From an uncultured Prevotella sp. (GTDB lineage Bacteria; Bacteroidota; Bacteroidia; Bacteroidales; Bacteroidaceae), in NCBI GenBank assembly GCA_900316565.1, contig ONDK01000004.1:1-64000 (forward strand): DNA of 64,000 nucleotides. Direction: 5' to 3'. Below the pieces are notes generated by a model, which did not search any database, was not told the origin of the DNA, and saw only the letters and a program-made list of their open reading frames with translations. Below are positions 9,539 through 18,537 of the stretch, piece after piece. Numbering within the stretch: the first letter of the stretch is position 1; each line of letters starts with the position of its first letter. Position numbers and translations under genes: made by a program.

Positions 9539-11005
9539 ATGAACTATACAGATTTCTTAAAGATGATACCGGAGGCAGTGCTCACTGCCATCCTAATCAT
9601 CACATTTGTAGCAGATTTCGCATCGGCGAAGACACCTCAGCGCAAGTGGATGAACCCACTGGTAAGCGCAATGTTCTTCGCCCTGACAGTAGTATGCTTG
9701 CTGCCACTGAAGCCGGTAAGTGCATTCGGCGATATGTATGTTACCTCGACAGCAGTCAATGTCATGAAGGCTATCCTCGCCCTCGGGTCGACAATCGTCG
9801 TTATCCAGAGCCGCGCCTGGGCTGAGAAGAGTGGGAAAGAAGGAGAGTTCTATATGCTCCTCACCTCTACCCTACTCGGTATGTTTGTCATGATGAGCGC
9901 CGGGAACTTCCTGATGTTCTTCCTCGGGCTCGAAATGGCCAGCGTGCCATTGGCAACAATGGTGGCTTTCGACATCAAACGCAACGACAGTGCTGAGGGA
10001 GCTGCTAAGTTTATCCTCACCGCCACATTCTCCAGCGGAGTGATGCTCTATGGCATCAGCTTTATCTATGGTGCATGCGGAACACTCTACTTTAACGACG
10101 TTTGCAAGGCAGTGTTTGGGATCTTCGGACAGACCGACACTTCGAAGATGCTTCTCCCTGTCATGGGACTTGTATTCTTCTTCAGTGGACTCGGCTTCAA
10201 GATTTCTCTCGTGCCATTCCACTTCTGGACTGCCGACACCTATCAGGGTGCTCCTACAACCGTCACAGGTTATCTGAGCGTTATCTCTAAAGGTGCAGCC
10301 GCATTCACGTTGCTGTCGATACTCTTCCACGTCTTCCTTCCGATGAGCCAGTACTGGCACGTCCTTCTGATGATTGTCGTAGTGCTGAGTATCACAGTGG
10401 CCAACCTCTTCGCTATCCGTCAGGGTGAACTGAAGCGGTTCATGGCGTTCAGCTCCATCTCTCAGGCCGGATACATTATGCTGGCTGCTATCGGCAACAG
10501 CTGGGAGACATCGGTAACGGCACTGAGCTATTACGTGCTCATCTATGTCGTAGCCAACATGGCCGTATTCTCAATCATTGCTGTCGTTGAGCAGAACAAT
10601 GGTGGCAAGACTAACATCGACGACTACAACGGCTTCTACAAGACCAATCCGAAGCTGTCGTTCCTTATGACCCTTGCCATGTTCTCACTCGGTGGTATAC
10701 CTCCGTTCGCAGGAATGTTCTCGAAGTTCTTCGTGTTCATGGCCGGAGTGGAAGGTTCTGACATCCACACTACCCTCGGAGCATGGGGATACGCAGTAGT
10801 GTTCATCGCATTGCTTAATACCGTAGTAAGCCTTTACTACTATCTGAAGATCGTAAAGGCTATGTACATCAAGCATAGCGACAACCCTCTGCCCACATTC
10901 CAGTCTGACGGAAACACTAAGTTTGCCCTCGCACTGTGCACAACGGGCATTCTTCTCTTTGGTATCTGCTCCTGCATCTACAATTGGATTGCAACAGCAG
11001 CATAA
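9539..11005 (+). CDS. nuoN: NADH-quinone oxidoreductase subunit N
   Basis: NuoN (ND2 family) is the third antiporter-like subunit and the last gene of the operon. From the ATG at 9539 the product is 488 residues. An in-frame ATG at 9497 would add 14 hydrophilic residues right after the nuoM stop. The 9539 start follows an AAGGAAAA leader and begins directly with the first helix region, so I prefer it. Motifs include GLEMASVPLATMVAF, SLVPFHFWTADTYQGAPT and the conserved late region GGIPPFAGMFSKF. Confidence 0.94.
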   Translation: MNYTDFLKMIPEAVLTAILIITFVADFASAKTPQRKWMNPLVSAMFFALTVVCLLPLKPVSAFGDMYVTSTAVNVMKAILALGSTIVVIQSRAWAEKSGKEGEFYMLLTSTLLGMFVMMSAGNFLMFFLGLEMASVPLATMVAFDIKRNDSAEGAAKFILTATFSSGVMLYGISFIYGACGTLYFNDVCKAVFGIFGQTDTSKMLLPVMGLVFFFSGLGFKISLVPFHFWTADTYQGAPTTVTGYLSVISKGAAAFTLLSILFHVFLPMSQYWHVLLMIVVVLSITVANLFAIRQGELKRFMAFSSISQAGYIMLAAIGNSWETSVTALSYYVLIYVVANMAVFSIIAVVEQNNGGKTNIDDYNGFYKTNPKLSFLMTLAMFSLGGIPPFAGMFSKFFVFMAGVEGSDIHTTLGAWGYAVVFIALLNTVVSLYYYLKIVKAMYIKHSDNPLPTFQSDGNTKFALALCTTGILLFGICSCIYNWIATAA

Positions 11006-11040
11006 ACGACAACCATCGTAAAATGGCTTCATAAAGCCTA

Positions 11041-11100
11041 ACGAAAAGCATAAAATACAGGGGACAAGTGCCTATGCAGGCACAGGTCCCCTGTTTTCGT
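11041..11100. terminator. Terminator of the nuo operon
   Basis: CAGGGGAC (11058-11065) pairs with GTCCCCTG (11086-11093), and GTGCC with GGCAC inside it. The outer flanks ACGAAAA and TTTTCGT are also complementary, so it has T-runs in either direction. It lies 36 bases after the nuoN stop. Confidence 0.85.
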
Positions 11101-11256
11101 TTTCATCAAATAAGAAAACGATGTTCTTTATGGACTTTGCTCATGCTAATAAGAAATATGTAGAAGCGATGTCGACACTATCATTATTTATAGGTAATTA
11201 TCAGTTGCCAAGCGCATAAAAGAGAAAAATGCAACTCAGGTGAACAGATTTATTTG

Positions 11257-11264
11257 TACTTTTG
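11257..11264 (+). promoter_or_regulatory. -7 box of feoAB
   Basis: TACTTTTG matches TAnnTTTG, 24 bases before the feoAB ATG. No TTG is found at the -33 spacing. No clear Fur-type palindrome is visible in the 190 bases upstream. Confidence 0.55.
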
Positions 11265-11287
11265 CACAAAAATAAAGAAAAGCTACA

Positions 11288-13756
11288 ATGAAACTATCAG
11301 AACTGAAGACCGGCGACAAAGCAATTATCGTTAAGGTCAATGGACACGGAGGATTCCGCAAACGGATCATAGAGATGGGGTTCATAAAGGGCAAGGAGAT
11401 AGAAGTGTTACTGAATGCTCCTCTCAAGGACCCAGTGAAATACAGGATAATGGGATATGAGGTCAGTCTGCGCCACAGTGAGGCGGAGCTCATAGATGTC
11501 ATATCGTTTGAGGATGCCCGCAAAATCGAGAAACACGAGAAAATCATCAATCCTAGCTTAGAGGTTGACGACGATGATCCAGATGAACAGCCCCTGACCC
11601 CACAGGAAATGGAGGATGCAGCATCAAAGCAACGCAAGACCATTCGTGTAGCACTCGTTGGCAATCCAAACTGTGGCAAGACCTCACTTTTCAACTATGC
11701 ATCCGGTTCTCATGAGCGTGTTGGCAACTACTCCGGTGTAACCGTGGATGCCAAGTCCGGATATGCCGATTATGAAGGTTATCACTTTGAGCTCGTCGAT
11801 CTCCCCGGCACATACAGCCTCTCTGCCTACAGCCCTGAGGAGTTGTATGTCCGAAAGCAGTTAGTGGAGAAGACCCCAGACATCGTCATTAATGTCATTG
11901 ATGCCTCGAACCTCGAACGCAACCTCTATCTGACCACCCAGCTCATCGACATGCACGTGCGTATGGTAGTGGCTCTGAACATGTTTGACGAGACAATGGA
12001 ACGCGGCGACAAATGCAATTTGAACAAGCTTTCAGAGCTCTTCGGCGTTCCAATGGTTCCCACCGTGTTCAAATCGGGAAAAGGAGTGAAGGACCTCTTC
12101 CATACCGTCATAGAGACCTATGAGGGTACAGAAGACAAGTGTCTGCATTTTCGCCATATACATATCAATCACGGACATGAAATTGAGAACGGCATAAAGA
12201 ACATGCAGGAGCACCTGAAAGAAGAACTTGATGTACGGCAGAAGTTCTCCACTCGTTATCTTGCAATAAAACTCCTTGAACACGACAAGAACATTGAGAA
12301 CTATATCAAGCAGTTCCCCGATGCTGACGAGATTCTCAGGCACCGCGACGAAGCCGCGGAACGTGTGAAGGAAGAAACACATCAGGACAGCGAGACAGCC
12401 ATCATGGACGCCAAATACGGTTTTATCCATGGAGCCTTGGAGGAGGCCGGTTACAAGACAGGGCACAAGAAAGACACATATCAACTCACGCATGTCATGG
12501 ACGCTTTGCTGACAAGCCGTTGGCTGGGCTTCCCTATATTCCTCATTGTGCTCTTCATCATGTTCACCGCGACGTTTGTCCTCGGGCAGTATCCTATGGA
12601 TTGGATTCAGGCTCTCGTTGACTGGATTGGTGAGGAGATTGGAAACTTGATGCCGGAGGGACCTGTGAAGGCGATGCTCGTTGACGGTGTCATTGGCGGC
12701 GTGGGTTCTGTGATAGTGTTCATTCCGCAGATTCTTATCCTCTACTTCTTCATATCCTTCATGGAGGATAGCGGATACATGGCACGTGCTGCATTCATTA
12801 TGGACAAGCTGATGCATAAGATGGGACTTCACGGTAAGTCATTCATTCCTCTTATCATGGGCTTCGGATGTAACGTGCCTGCAATCATGTCAACAAGGAC
12901 TATAGAGAGCCGCCGCTCACGCCTCGTGACGATGCTTATCCTTCCGCTCATGAGCTGTGAGGCGCGCATACCGATATACATTATGATTATAGGCACATTC
13001 TTTTCCGTGAAGATACAAAGCCTTGTCATGATGAGTCTTTATCTTATAGGCATTCTCATGGCTGTCCTTATGGCACGCCTATTCACCAAATTCCTAATAA
13101 AAGGTGAGGACACTCCATTTGTAATGGAGCTGCCGCCATACCGCTTCCCTACCGGCAAAGCCCTTGCTCGCCATACATGGGAAAAAGGTAAGCAGTATCT
13201 CAAGAAAATGGGAGGCATAATCCTTGTGGCAACAATCATCGTCTGGGCCCTCGGCTATTTCCCTCACAACGACAGTCTGCCAAAGATGCAACAGCAGGAG
13301 CAGAGCTATCTGGGGCATATAGGAAAGGCCATCTCGCCTGTCTTTAAGCCGCAGGGCTTCAGCTGGCGTCAGGATGTGGGACTTGTCGCAGGAGTCGGAG
13401 CAAAGGAGATAGTTGCCTCAACGATGGGTGTTCTCTACAGCAACGACGAGAGCTTCTCCGATGACAACAGCTACAACGACGAAGGTGGCAAATACGAACG
13501 TCTTCGCCATGAGATGCAGGGTGATGTCGCGAAGATACACGGTATAACCTATGACCAGGCCGGACCTATAGCGACCCTCACTGCATTCTGCTTCCTTCTC
13601 TTTGTACTGCTGTACTTCCCATGTATTGCTACGGTAGCGGCTATAAAGGGAGAAACGGGAAAATGGAAATGGGCTATCTTCACAGCATGTTACACAACTT
13701 GTCTGGCCTGGATAGTCAGTGCTGTGGTCTTCCAGATAGGACGACTGTTCATATAA
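11288..13756 (+). CDS. feoB: Fused FeoA-FeoB ferrous iron transporter
   Basis: The protein imports Fe2+ across the inner membrane under GTPase control. Residues 1-73 form a FeoA-type SH3 domain, normally a separate protein. After an acidic linker (about 90-115) comes the FeoB G domain, with the P-loop GNPNCGKT at 125-132 and the G3 motif DLPG at 171-174. The membrane part, from about residue 410, holds the gate repeats with cysteine motifs GFGCNVPAIM and PLMSCEARIP. The total of 822 residues fits the FeoA-FeoB fusions common in Bacteroidota. It is monocistronic and convergent with guaD. Confidence 0.96.
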   Translation: MKLSELKTGDKAIIVKVNGHGGFRKRIIEMGFIKGKEIEVLLNAPLKDPVKYRIMGYEVSLRHSEAELIDVISFEDARKIEKHEKIINPSLEVDDDDPDEQPLTPQEMEDAASKQRKTIRVALVGNPNCGKTSLFNYASGSHERVGNYSGVTVDAKSGYADYEGYHFELVDLPGTYSLSAYSPEELYVRKQLVEKTPDIVINVIDASNLERNLYLTTQLIDMHVRMVVALNMFDETMERGDKCNLNKLSELFGVPMVPTVFKSGKGVKDLFHTVIETYEGTEDKCLHFRHIHINHGHEIENGIKNMQEHLKEELDVRQKFSTRYLAIKLLEHDKNIENYIKQFPDADEILRHRDEAAERVKEETHQDSETAIMDAKYGFIHGALEEAGYKTGHKKDTYQLTHVMDALLTSRWLGFPIFLIVLFIMFTATFVLGQYPMDWIQALVDWIGEEIGNLMPEGPVKAMLVDGVIGGVGSVIVFIPQILILYFFISFMEDSGYMARAAFIMDKLMHKMGLHGKSFIPLIMGFGCNVPAIMSTRTIESRRSRLVTMLILPLMSCEARIPIYIMIIGTFFSVKIQSLVMMSLYLIGILMAVLMARLFTKFLIKGEDTPFVMELPPYRFPTGKALARHTWEKGKQYLKKMGGIILVATIIVWALGYFPHNDSLPKMQQQEQSYLGHIGKAISPVFKPQGFSWRQDVGLVAGVGAKEIVASTMGVLYSNDESFSDDNSYNDEGGKYERLRHEMQGDVAKIHGITYDQAGPIATLTAFCFLLFVLLYFPCIATVAAIKGETGKWKWAIFTACYTTCLAWIVSAVVFQIGRLFI

Positions 13757-13828
13757 ACATAAATACGACGAGGCTGACGGTACTTGACCATGGCTCTCAG
13801 TCAACAATAAGAAAATATTGATTAGCTA

Positions 13829-13864
13829 AAAAAGGCATACTAACCAAGGTTAGTATGCCTTTTT
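13829..13864. terminator. Bidirectional terminator between feoAB and guaD
   Basis: A perfect 17-bp stem: positions 13829-13845 and 13848-13864 pair around a two-base AA, with GGCATACTAACC as the core. A-runs and T-runs on the two sides suit both directions. The right arm contains the guaD stop codon (13850-13852). Confidence 0.92.
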
Positions 13865-14317
13865 ATCTGTCTTCTGCTGCCACATCTGGAAAGCCCGTAT
13901 GGCCTCATCACGAAGAAGTATCTCTGAGGGTTTCCTACGACGGTATGGGTCAACGGCTATCTCCTTATAAATAAAGTCGTCATCGAAACCTATCTCAGCA
14001 GCATCACGACGGTCATTGGCATAATAAATCTTGTCGAGATGTGCCCAATAGATTGCACCGAAACACATAGGGCACGGCTCGCAGGATGTGTAAATCTCAC
14101 AACCTGAAAGGTCAAAGGTACCAAGTTTTCTACATGCTTTCCTAATAGTGTTTACCTCCGCATGTGCCGTGGGATCATTGTCAATGGTAACACTATTGCT
14201 GCCTTCAGCGATAATCTCGCCCTCTTTGGCTACAACAGCTCCAAAGGGTCCCCCGCCGTTTTTCACACTATCCACAGACAGGGCAATAGCCCTTCGCATA
14301 AGTTCTTCTTTTGTCAT
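13850..14317 (-). CDS. guaD: Guanine deaminase (cytidine deaminase fold)
   Basis: The enzyme hydrolyses guanine to xanthine and ammonia in purine salvage. The 155 residues closely resemble, from memory, the B. subtilis GuaD type: NDPTAHAEVNTIRKAC holds the zinc-binding His and the catalytic Glu, SCEPCPMCFGAIYWA the two zinc cysteines, and AAEIGFDDDFIYKE the GuaD-type C-terminal part. A tRNA adenosine deaminase (TadA) is the alternative in the same fold, but the GFDDDFIYKE segment favours GuaD. It is the last gene of the leftward set and is preceded by a weak hairpin at 14352-14372. Confidence 0.88.
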   Translation of the reverse strand: MTKEELMRRAIALSVDSVKNGGGPFGAVVAKEGEIIAEGSNSVTIDNDPTAHAEVNTIRKACRKLGTFDLSGCEIYTSCEPCPMCFGAIYWAHLDKIYYANDRRDAAEIGFDDDFIYKEIAVDPYRRRKPSEILLRDEAIRAFQMWQQKTDKKAY

Positions 14318-14351
14318 AGTAAACTAAATTATATATAAATGAGTAATAGAA

Positions 14352-14372
14352 GCACTGCTCAATGAGTAGTGC
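14352..14372 (-). terminator. Hairpin between the HD-domain gene and guaD
   Basis: GCACTGCTC and GAGTAGTGC pair (one G-T) around AAT. On the minus strand it lies 4 bases after the HD gene stop and is followed by TTCTATT, so it could be a weak terminator or attenuator before guaD. Confidence 0.45.
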
Positions 14373-14376
14373 ATTA

Positions 14377-15009
14377 TTATTTTTTTCCCTTATCGTAAAT
14401 TCGGTCGAAGATTTCCATTAGCTCGGGTGTATTCTCAATCATATTCTGTATCTTACGCAGGCGCATGGAATTCGGACTGTTGGGTATCCAAAGTCTTATA
14501 TATCCCGAAACGGAATACTTCTCCCTCATATGTTGAAGAAAGCGTTTCCACTGCTCTTCCTTATTCTTCTCCGGATAATTTTCCAAACCATACTGGATTG
14601 CACGGGTAAAAACAGTTTCAGGGTCTAAGTCTCTGTCGGCCTCTGCTACAATCTTCCCATAGATACTTCGTGGTTGGCGGGAGGACGAAGCACGATGGTC
14701 TTCAACAGCCTCCTTCATAATCTTTATCTGTTCCGGTGAGAACCATCGTCGCAGCCTCACATCCGACTGCAGTATCTTACCACTCGTCAGATGATGGATG
14801 GCACGCGGTCCCTCCATCCCCAGGTCATGGTAAGCGGCTGTAACATACACCATATTGATATCGGCACCAGTCAAGGGCACAAGCTCGAGGGAATTCTTTA
14901 TCACATGTTGCACATGCTGCAAGCCATGACTCTTGCCAAAAGCATTGTACCGTGGAAGGATTTCCCTCTCCACAAAGGTCATTATCTCCAAATTCAATTT
15001 CTGCTGCAT
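14377..15009 (-). CDS. HD-domain phosphohydrolase-like protein
   Basis: A 210-residue cytoplasmic protein with an HD metal-binding domain. It shows GLQHVQHV at about 30-37, with a histidine before the first helix, and YHDLGMEG at about 60-67 with the His-Asp pair. AEADRDLDPET near 130 may supply the last aspartate. HD proteins hydrolyse phosphoester bonds of nucleotides or signalling molecules; the substrate cannot be told here. It starts 7 bases after the menA stop and is presumably co-transcribed with it. Confidence 0.75.
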   Translation of the reverse strand: MQQKLNLEIMTFVEREILPRYNAFGKSHGLQHVQHVIKNSLELVPLTGADINMVYVTAAYHDLGMEGPRAIHHLTSGKILQSDVRLRRWFSPEQIKIMKEAVEDHRASSSRQPRSIYGKIVAEADRDLDPETVFTRAIQYGLENYPEKNKEEQWKRFLQHMREKYSVSGYIRLWIPNSPNSMRLRKIQNMIENTPELMEIFDRIYDKGKK

Positions 15010-15016
15010 ACCAATC

Positions 15017-15970
15017 TTATACCGGATTATAAAGAAGGATTATCTGTATAGCCGTCACAACGCCAAAGATAAACATATCACGGGCTGTCATTCCGAGAAC
15101 CATATTAAGAGCCTTTCCACGATTGATGGCAACAAGCTTATTGGTTGTCTTTGTATGCGGAATGAAGTACAAGACAGAAAGTACAACGAAAATGGCAGCA
15201 CTTAGGAAAGGTTTCGAGCCATTGAGCAAAACGATAGTAAAGAGGATAATCTCTGCCACATTAGGCAAATAAAGATAGAGCTGTTCTGTGCGCCGCTCAC
15301 CTATGCGCACCACCAGGGTTATCTTTCCATCTGCCCTGTCATTGTCTCTGTCACGGTAGTTATTAACCAGAAGGAGAGTATCAATAACAAGGCCGCAGGC
15401 CACACCTGCAAGAAGGACGAAGATATTGAAATACTGTAAAGCCTGGGGTATGCATACATACCATGTAAAGTAGACGGGAACGATACCGAAGAAGACCAGC
15501 ACAAGGGCATCGCCTAATCCACGATATGAAAAGAAAGTAGTGTAGAGAAACGCGAAAAGCACGCATACCGCGCCGACCATTACCATCTCCCATCCGCCGA
15601 ACCATATCAGCGGCAGACCAATAAGACATGCCACGGCACTTACAATAACAAGGCCACGACGCATCACCGGCAACGTAATCCATCCCTCCGCACATGCCCG
15701 CTTAGGACCAAGCCGTGTTGCACTGTCGTCATTTCCATGGATGCAGTCGAAATAGTCGTTTATAAGGTTCGAGTCTATCTGCATCATAAAAGCAAACAGG
15801 AAGCAGAGGACCGCAGGTATAATGCCTATGCTCCCCCACCCTGCCGTTTTTATGGCAAGTGCTACACCAATCATTACCGGCACAGAGGCACCGGTAAGTG
15901 TCTTGGGACGGGCGGCCAGCACCCATGCCTCAAGAGAATTTGTCTTTATATTGTCGTCTTCAGATATCAT
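15017..15970 (-). CDS. menA: 1,4-dihydroxy-2-naphthoate polyprenyltransferase
   Basis: MenA attaches the isoprenoid tail to dihydroxynaphthoate, a late step of menaquinone synthesis, in the inner membrane. The 317 residues show UbiA-family features: eight to nine hydrophobic helices, the first aspartate-rich motif NLINDYFDCIHGNDD followed by TRLGPKRA, and the second region NNYRDRDNDRADGKITL. This second motif supports MenA over other UbiA enzymes. Menaquinone is the likely electron acceptor of the Nuo complex at the left of the window. The gap to the porin gene upstream is 4 bases. Confidence 0.92.
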   Translation of the reverse strand: MISEDDNIKTNSLEAWVLAARPKTLTGASVPVMIGVALAIKTAGWGSIGIIPAVLCFLFAFMMQIDSNLINDYFDCIHGNDDSATRLGPKRACAEGWITLPVMRRGLVIVSAVACLIGLPLIWFGGWEMVMVGAVCVLFAFLYTTFFSYRGLGDALVLVFFGIVPVYFTWYVCIPQALQYFNIFVLLAGVACGLVIDTLLLVNNYRDRDNDRADGKITLVVRIGERRTEQLYLYLPNVAEIILFTIVLLNGSKPFLSAAIFVVLSVLYFIPHTKTTNKLVAINRGKALNMVLGMTARDMFIFGVVTAIQIILLYNPV

Positions 15971-15974
15971 TATA

Positions 15975-18254
15975 TTAATTAAAAAAATTCCAACTAAGCC
16001 CGAACCTCAGCACACGCTGGTCCAAAGGATAATGCGGCGTGAAGAAATAATCCCCATTAGAACTGTTCACGTGCGAGAGCATGATGAAGAAACGGGTGTG
16101 CTGAAGCAGGAAGTTAGCATAAACGTTCACAACAGGATAGTTGCCTACCTTCACGCGGTTTGAGGAGTTTTCATCAACAGCATACTGCCCCATATATGGA
16201 CTGTACTCCGGTGCATAGTACTTTGTGAAGTAACGCACATCGGCACCAAGGTCGCAATTCAGCACACGAGCAATCTTGAATCTGATATACAGATTGCTGT
16301 AGACATTAAGCGACGGCACTGGGAGCACATCGTCATTGCTCGACTTCTGGAAGGTGAACTCATTATCCCAATGAAGCAAACGCCAAAACATAAGTTTCTG
16401 CCTGAGCTGTGCGGTGATGACACTGATAGCCCCACCATGCTGGCGCATACCTACCTGGTATCCCTGAATCTGATAGTCTGTACCGCTCTCAGTGAGGTTG
16501 TACTGATGTGCCAGATAGATATAGTTTTTTATGTTGTCATAACCTACACGTAGAGTGGTACCGAACTTCTTAAGCGACAATTCTCCCAACAAACGTGAAT
16601 GGTACTGCGCATCAAAGTTCTCATCCCACCACGCATGCCTGGAGTGGTATGTGTTGTCAAGAAAGTATGGCTCGTCACGGTGTACGAATGCATTAGCAAG
16701 CACTTGCAGCGTATCGCCAAACAGAGGAACGTTAAGGTCGGCGTTGGCATCAACATGGAACTGTCCTGTCTTTCCATTGCCTATCCAAAACTCTCCACTG
16801 ACATCATAATGTACCACGCGGCCTTGTGTCTTAAGCAACTGCGCGCCAACCGAGAGTTCCTTCTCGTTATATCCACTGAGCCGCATGACATTATCTTCAC
16901 CGAGTTTCGGCAAGGTGTAGTGACGCATAGTATATGAAGCGAAGGCTTTCAAGCCTGCCTTAGCCCATTTGTTGAACCCTTCAAGAAGGGCCACACCCAC
17001 TGTGTTTCGCAACTGCCAGCATTTACTCTTATCATAGATAGAATCACCACTAAATGTCGTTGGGGTATAATAATCGGAGAGATAATATGAGGCTGGAGTC
17101 TCATAAGCTTCATAGATACGACGGAAATTGTCGAGTTGAACGGTATGAACAAAACTCGTTACCGGCACATACTCATCCTTCATCCAAACAGTATCGGCTT
17201 TCTCGGCATCAGTTTTAGCACCGTCAGGACGTGCCATATCAGCTTTACGCTTCTGTTCCGCCTTATATTCGGCCTCATCAAACTCTTCACCATTCTTCTC
17301 AGCCTCTTTACGGGCACGGGCCATAGCATCTTGCTCTTTCTTCTCCGCCGCACTCTTCATAGCAAACTTACGGGCTTCTATTTCTTCCTTTGTCATCGGA
17401 ACCTTACGGTTGAAGCCAAAACTGTAACGATGGTTAAAGAAGACATGCTGATTATCATTACGGTTCCAGTTTCGCTCAAAGATCGTAGGCACCTCCTCAG
17501 CGGAATAAGTCTCGTTGAAACGCTCCGGATGTGAGATATATGCATCGTTAGTGATACCACCGTTCTCAGCTATCTTCTGATGGTTAGTCGACATGAGCAG
17601 ATGGGCCTGATAACGCTCACCAAGATATGTGCCCCACATTGTATAATTAAAGTGGCTGGTACTCTGACTGGTATAATAGCCACGACCATAGATATAGTCG
17701 AACTTAAATCCAAAGCCCCATCTCTTACCGGCATTGACGGCAAAAAGGGCACGAAAATGATCCTCACCATTGGTTCGGTTTCCACAAGTATTGTAGTCAA
17801 TGACTGTTATTGGGGAGTAAGTGGAGGTAAATTTGAACTGAGACGGCTGAACTATGAAGAAGTCATAGGGGTCGAGGAATGCGAAATGGGATGTAGCAGC
17901 CCTATCTATGAATATCCTATTAATACGTGGAGACCCGACATTGCCCAATGTATTATATTCACCATGATAACCTGTGGTGAAGATGCTGTTCATAAACATT
18001 TCCGACAAAGTGTCGGGCACTGCGGCCTTCCTATCACCGAAACGGTCGTCTATAGTCCATACTTTAAGGCCACGCGGTATCTCCTTATGCTGGCTCTGGA
18101 TGGAATCAGACCGTCCGAAGTTACGATTACGCTGATAGCCGTCGGCAGAGAACTGTCCGTCGTCAGTAGCGTTAAAGTCATTGCCGTTTACCTGTGCCCT
18201 GGCTCCCAAGGTCAATGCAAACAAAAGCATTGTCAGAAGGAAGTGTCTCTTCAT
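15975..18254 (-). CDS. Putative outer membrane porin (Porin_10-like)
   Basis: A 759-residue outer membrane beta-barrel protein. The signal peptide spans residues 1-20 (MKRHFLLTML..., cleavage after ARA). Long stretches of alternating aromatic and polar residues follow, and the chain ends in LSWNFFN, a typical barrel C-terminus ending in an aromatic and a polar residue. It resembles the Bacteroidota putative-porin family. Residues about 286-356 are unusual: a highly charged Lys/Glu/Ala-rich helix-like segment inserted between strands. It lies 4 bases before menA and 50 bases after the small membrane gene. Confidence 0.78.
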   Translation of the reverse strand: MKRHFLLTMLLFALTLGARAQVNGNDFNATDDGQFSADGYQRNRNFGRSDSIQSQHKEIPRGLKVWTIDDRFGDRKAAVPDTLSEMFMNSIFTTGYHGEYNTLGNVGSPRINRIFIDRAATSHFAFLDPYDFFIVQPSQFKFTSTYSPITVIDYNTCGNRTNGEDHFRALFAVNAGKRWGFGFKFDYIYGRGYYTSQSTSHFNYTMWGTYLGERYQAHLLMSTNHQKIAENGGITNDAYISHPERFNETYSAEEVPTIFERNWNRNDNQHVFFNHRYSFGFNRKVPMTKEEIEARKFAMKSAAEKKEQDAMARARKEAEKNGEEFDEAEYKAEQKRKADMARPDGAKTDAEKADTVWMKDEYVPVTSFVHTVQLDNFRRIYEAYETPASYYLSDYYTPTTFSGDSIYDKSKCWQLRNTVGVALLEGFNKWAKAGLKAFASYTMRHYTLPKLGEDNVMRLSGYNEKELSVGAQLLKTQGRVVHYDVSGEFWIGNGKTGQFHVDANADLNVPLFGDTLQVLANAFVHRDEPYFLDNTYHSRHAWWDENFDAQYHSRLLGELSLKKFGTTLRVGYDNIKNYIYLAHQYNLTESGTDYQIQGYQVGMRQHGGAISVITAQLRQKLMFWRLLHWDNEFTFQKSSNDDVLPVPSLNVYSNLYIRFKIARVLNCDLGADVRYFTKYYAPEYSPYMGQYAVDENSSNRVKVGNYPVVNVYANFLLQHTRFFIMLSHVNSSNGDYFFTPHYPLDQRVLRFGLSWNFFN

Positions 18255-18280
18255 TTGCTTGAAAACAATCTTTTAATAAG

Positions 18281-18310
18281 CCGGACTCCTCTCCGGATAA
18301 CCTTTATCCG
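18281..18310 (-). promoter_or_regulatory. Overlapping alternative hairpins before the porin gene
   Basis: CGGATAA (18294-18300) pairs with TTATCCG (18304-18310). CCGGA (18281-18285) pairs with TCCGG (18292-18296). The two stems share 18294-18296 and so exclude each other. The first includes the stop codon of the 70-residue gene. Such an arrangement fits an attenuator or a translation-coupled switch ahead of the porin; this is inferred. Confidence 0.4.
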
Positions 18311-18516
18311 AAAAAGCGGAATCCGCACTCTGCTATTTTAAACACCATTGACGCAAGAATGACGATAGTGCCAACGGTATTGTTACCTGTTAGAAAGATT
18401 ATAACACCTATGACGGCGCCAATCATGAAAATCAAATTAAGTATCTGTCGGACCATGAGAAACTGGTCCTTACCGTCATTAAGTTCTTTGAAACGGTGAT
18501 GTCTTGATGGTTCCAT
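18304..18516 (-). CDS. Small two-helix membrane protein of unknown function
   Basis: Seventy residues. A hydrophilic N-terminus (MEPSRHHRFKELNDG) is followed by two hydrophobic segments at about 24-42 and 46-65. I do not recognise the family. It sits between the DUF4468 protein (22-base gap) and the porin (50-base gap) on the same strand. A chance open frame is unlikely given the clean ATG and the tight spacing. Confidence 0.65.
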   Translation of the reverse strand: MEPSRHHRFKELNDGKDQFLMVRQILNLIFMIGAVIGVIIFLTGNNTVGTIVILASMVFKIAECGFRFFG

Positions 18517-18537
18517 AAAAAGTCGCTGTGTTAGAAA

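Noticed and set aside
13850..14317. tRNA adenosine deaminase (tadA)
   Set aside because: The C-terminal GFDDDFIYKE region and overall pattern match guanine deaminase better.
17580..18341. A 253-codon open frame on the plus strand
   Set aside because: Antisense to the porin gene; the porin has a clear signal peptide and barrel pattern, and this frame has none.
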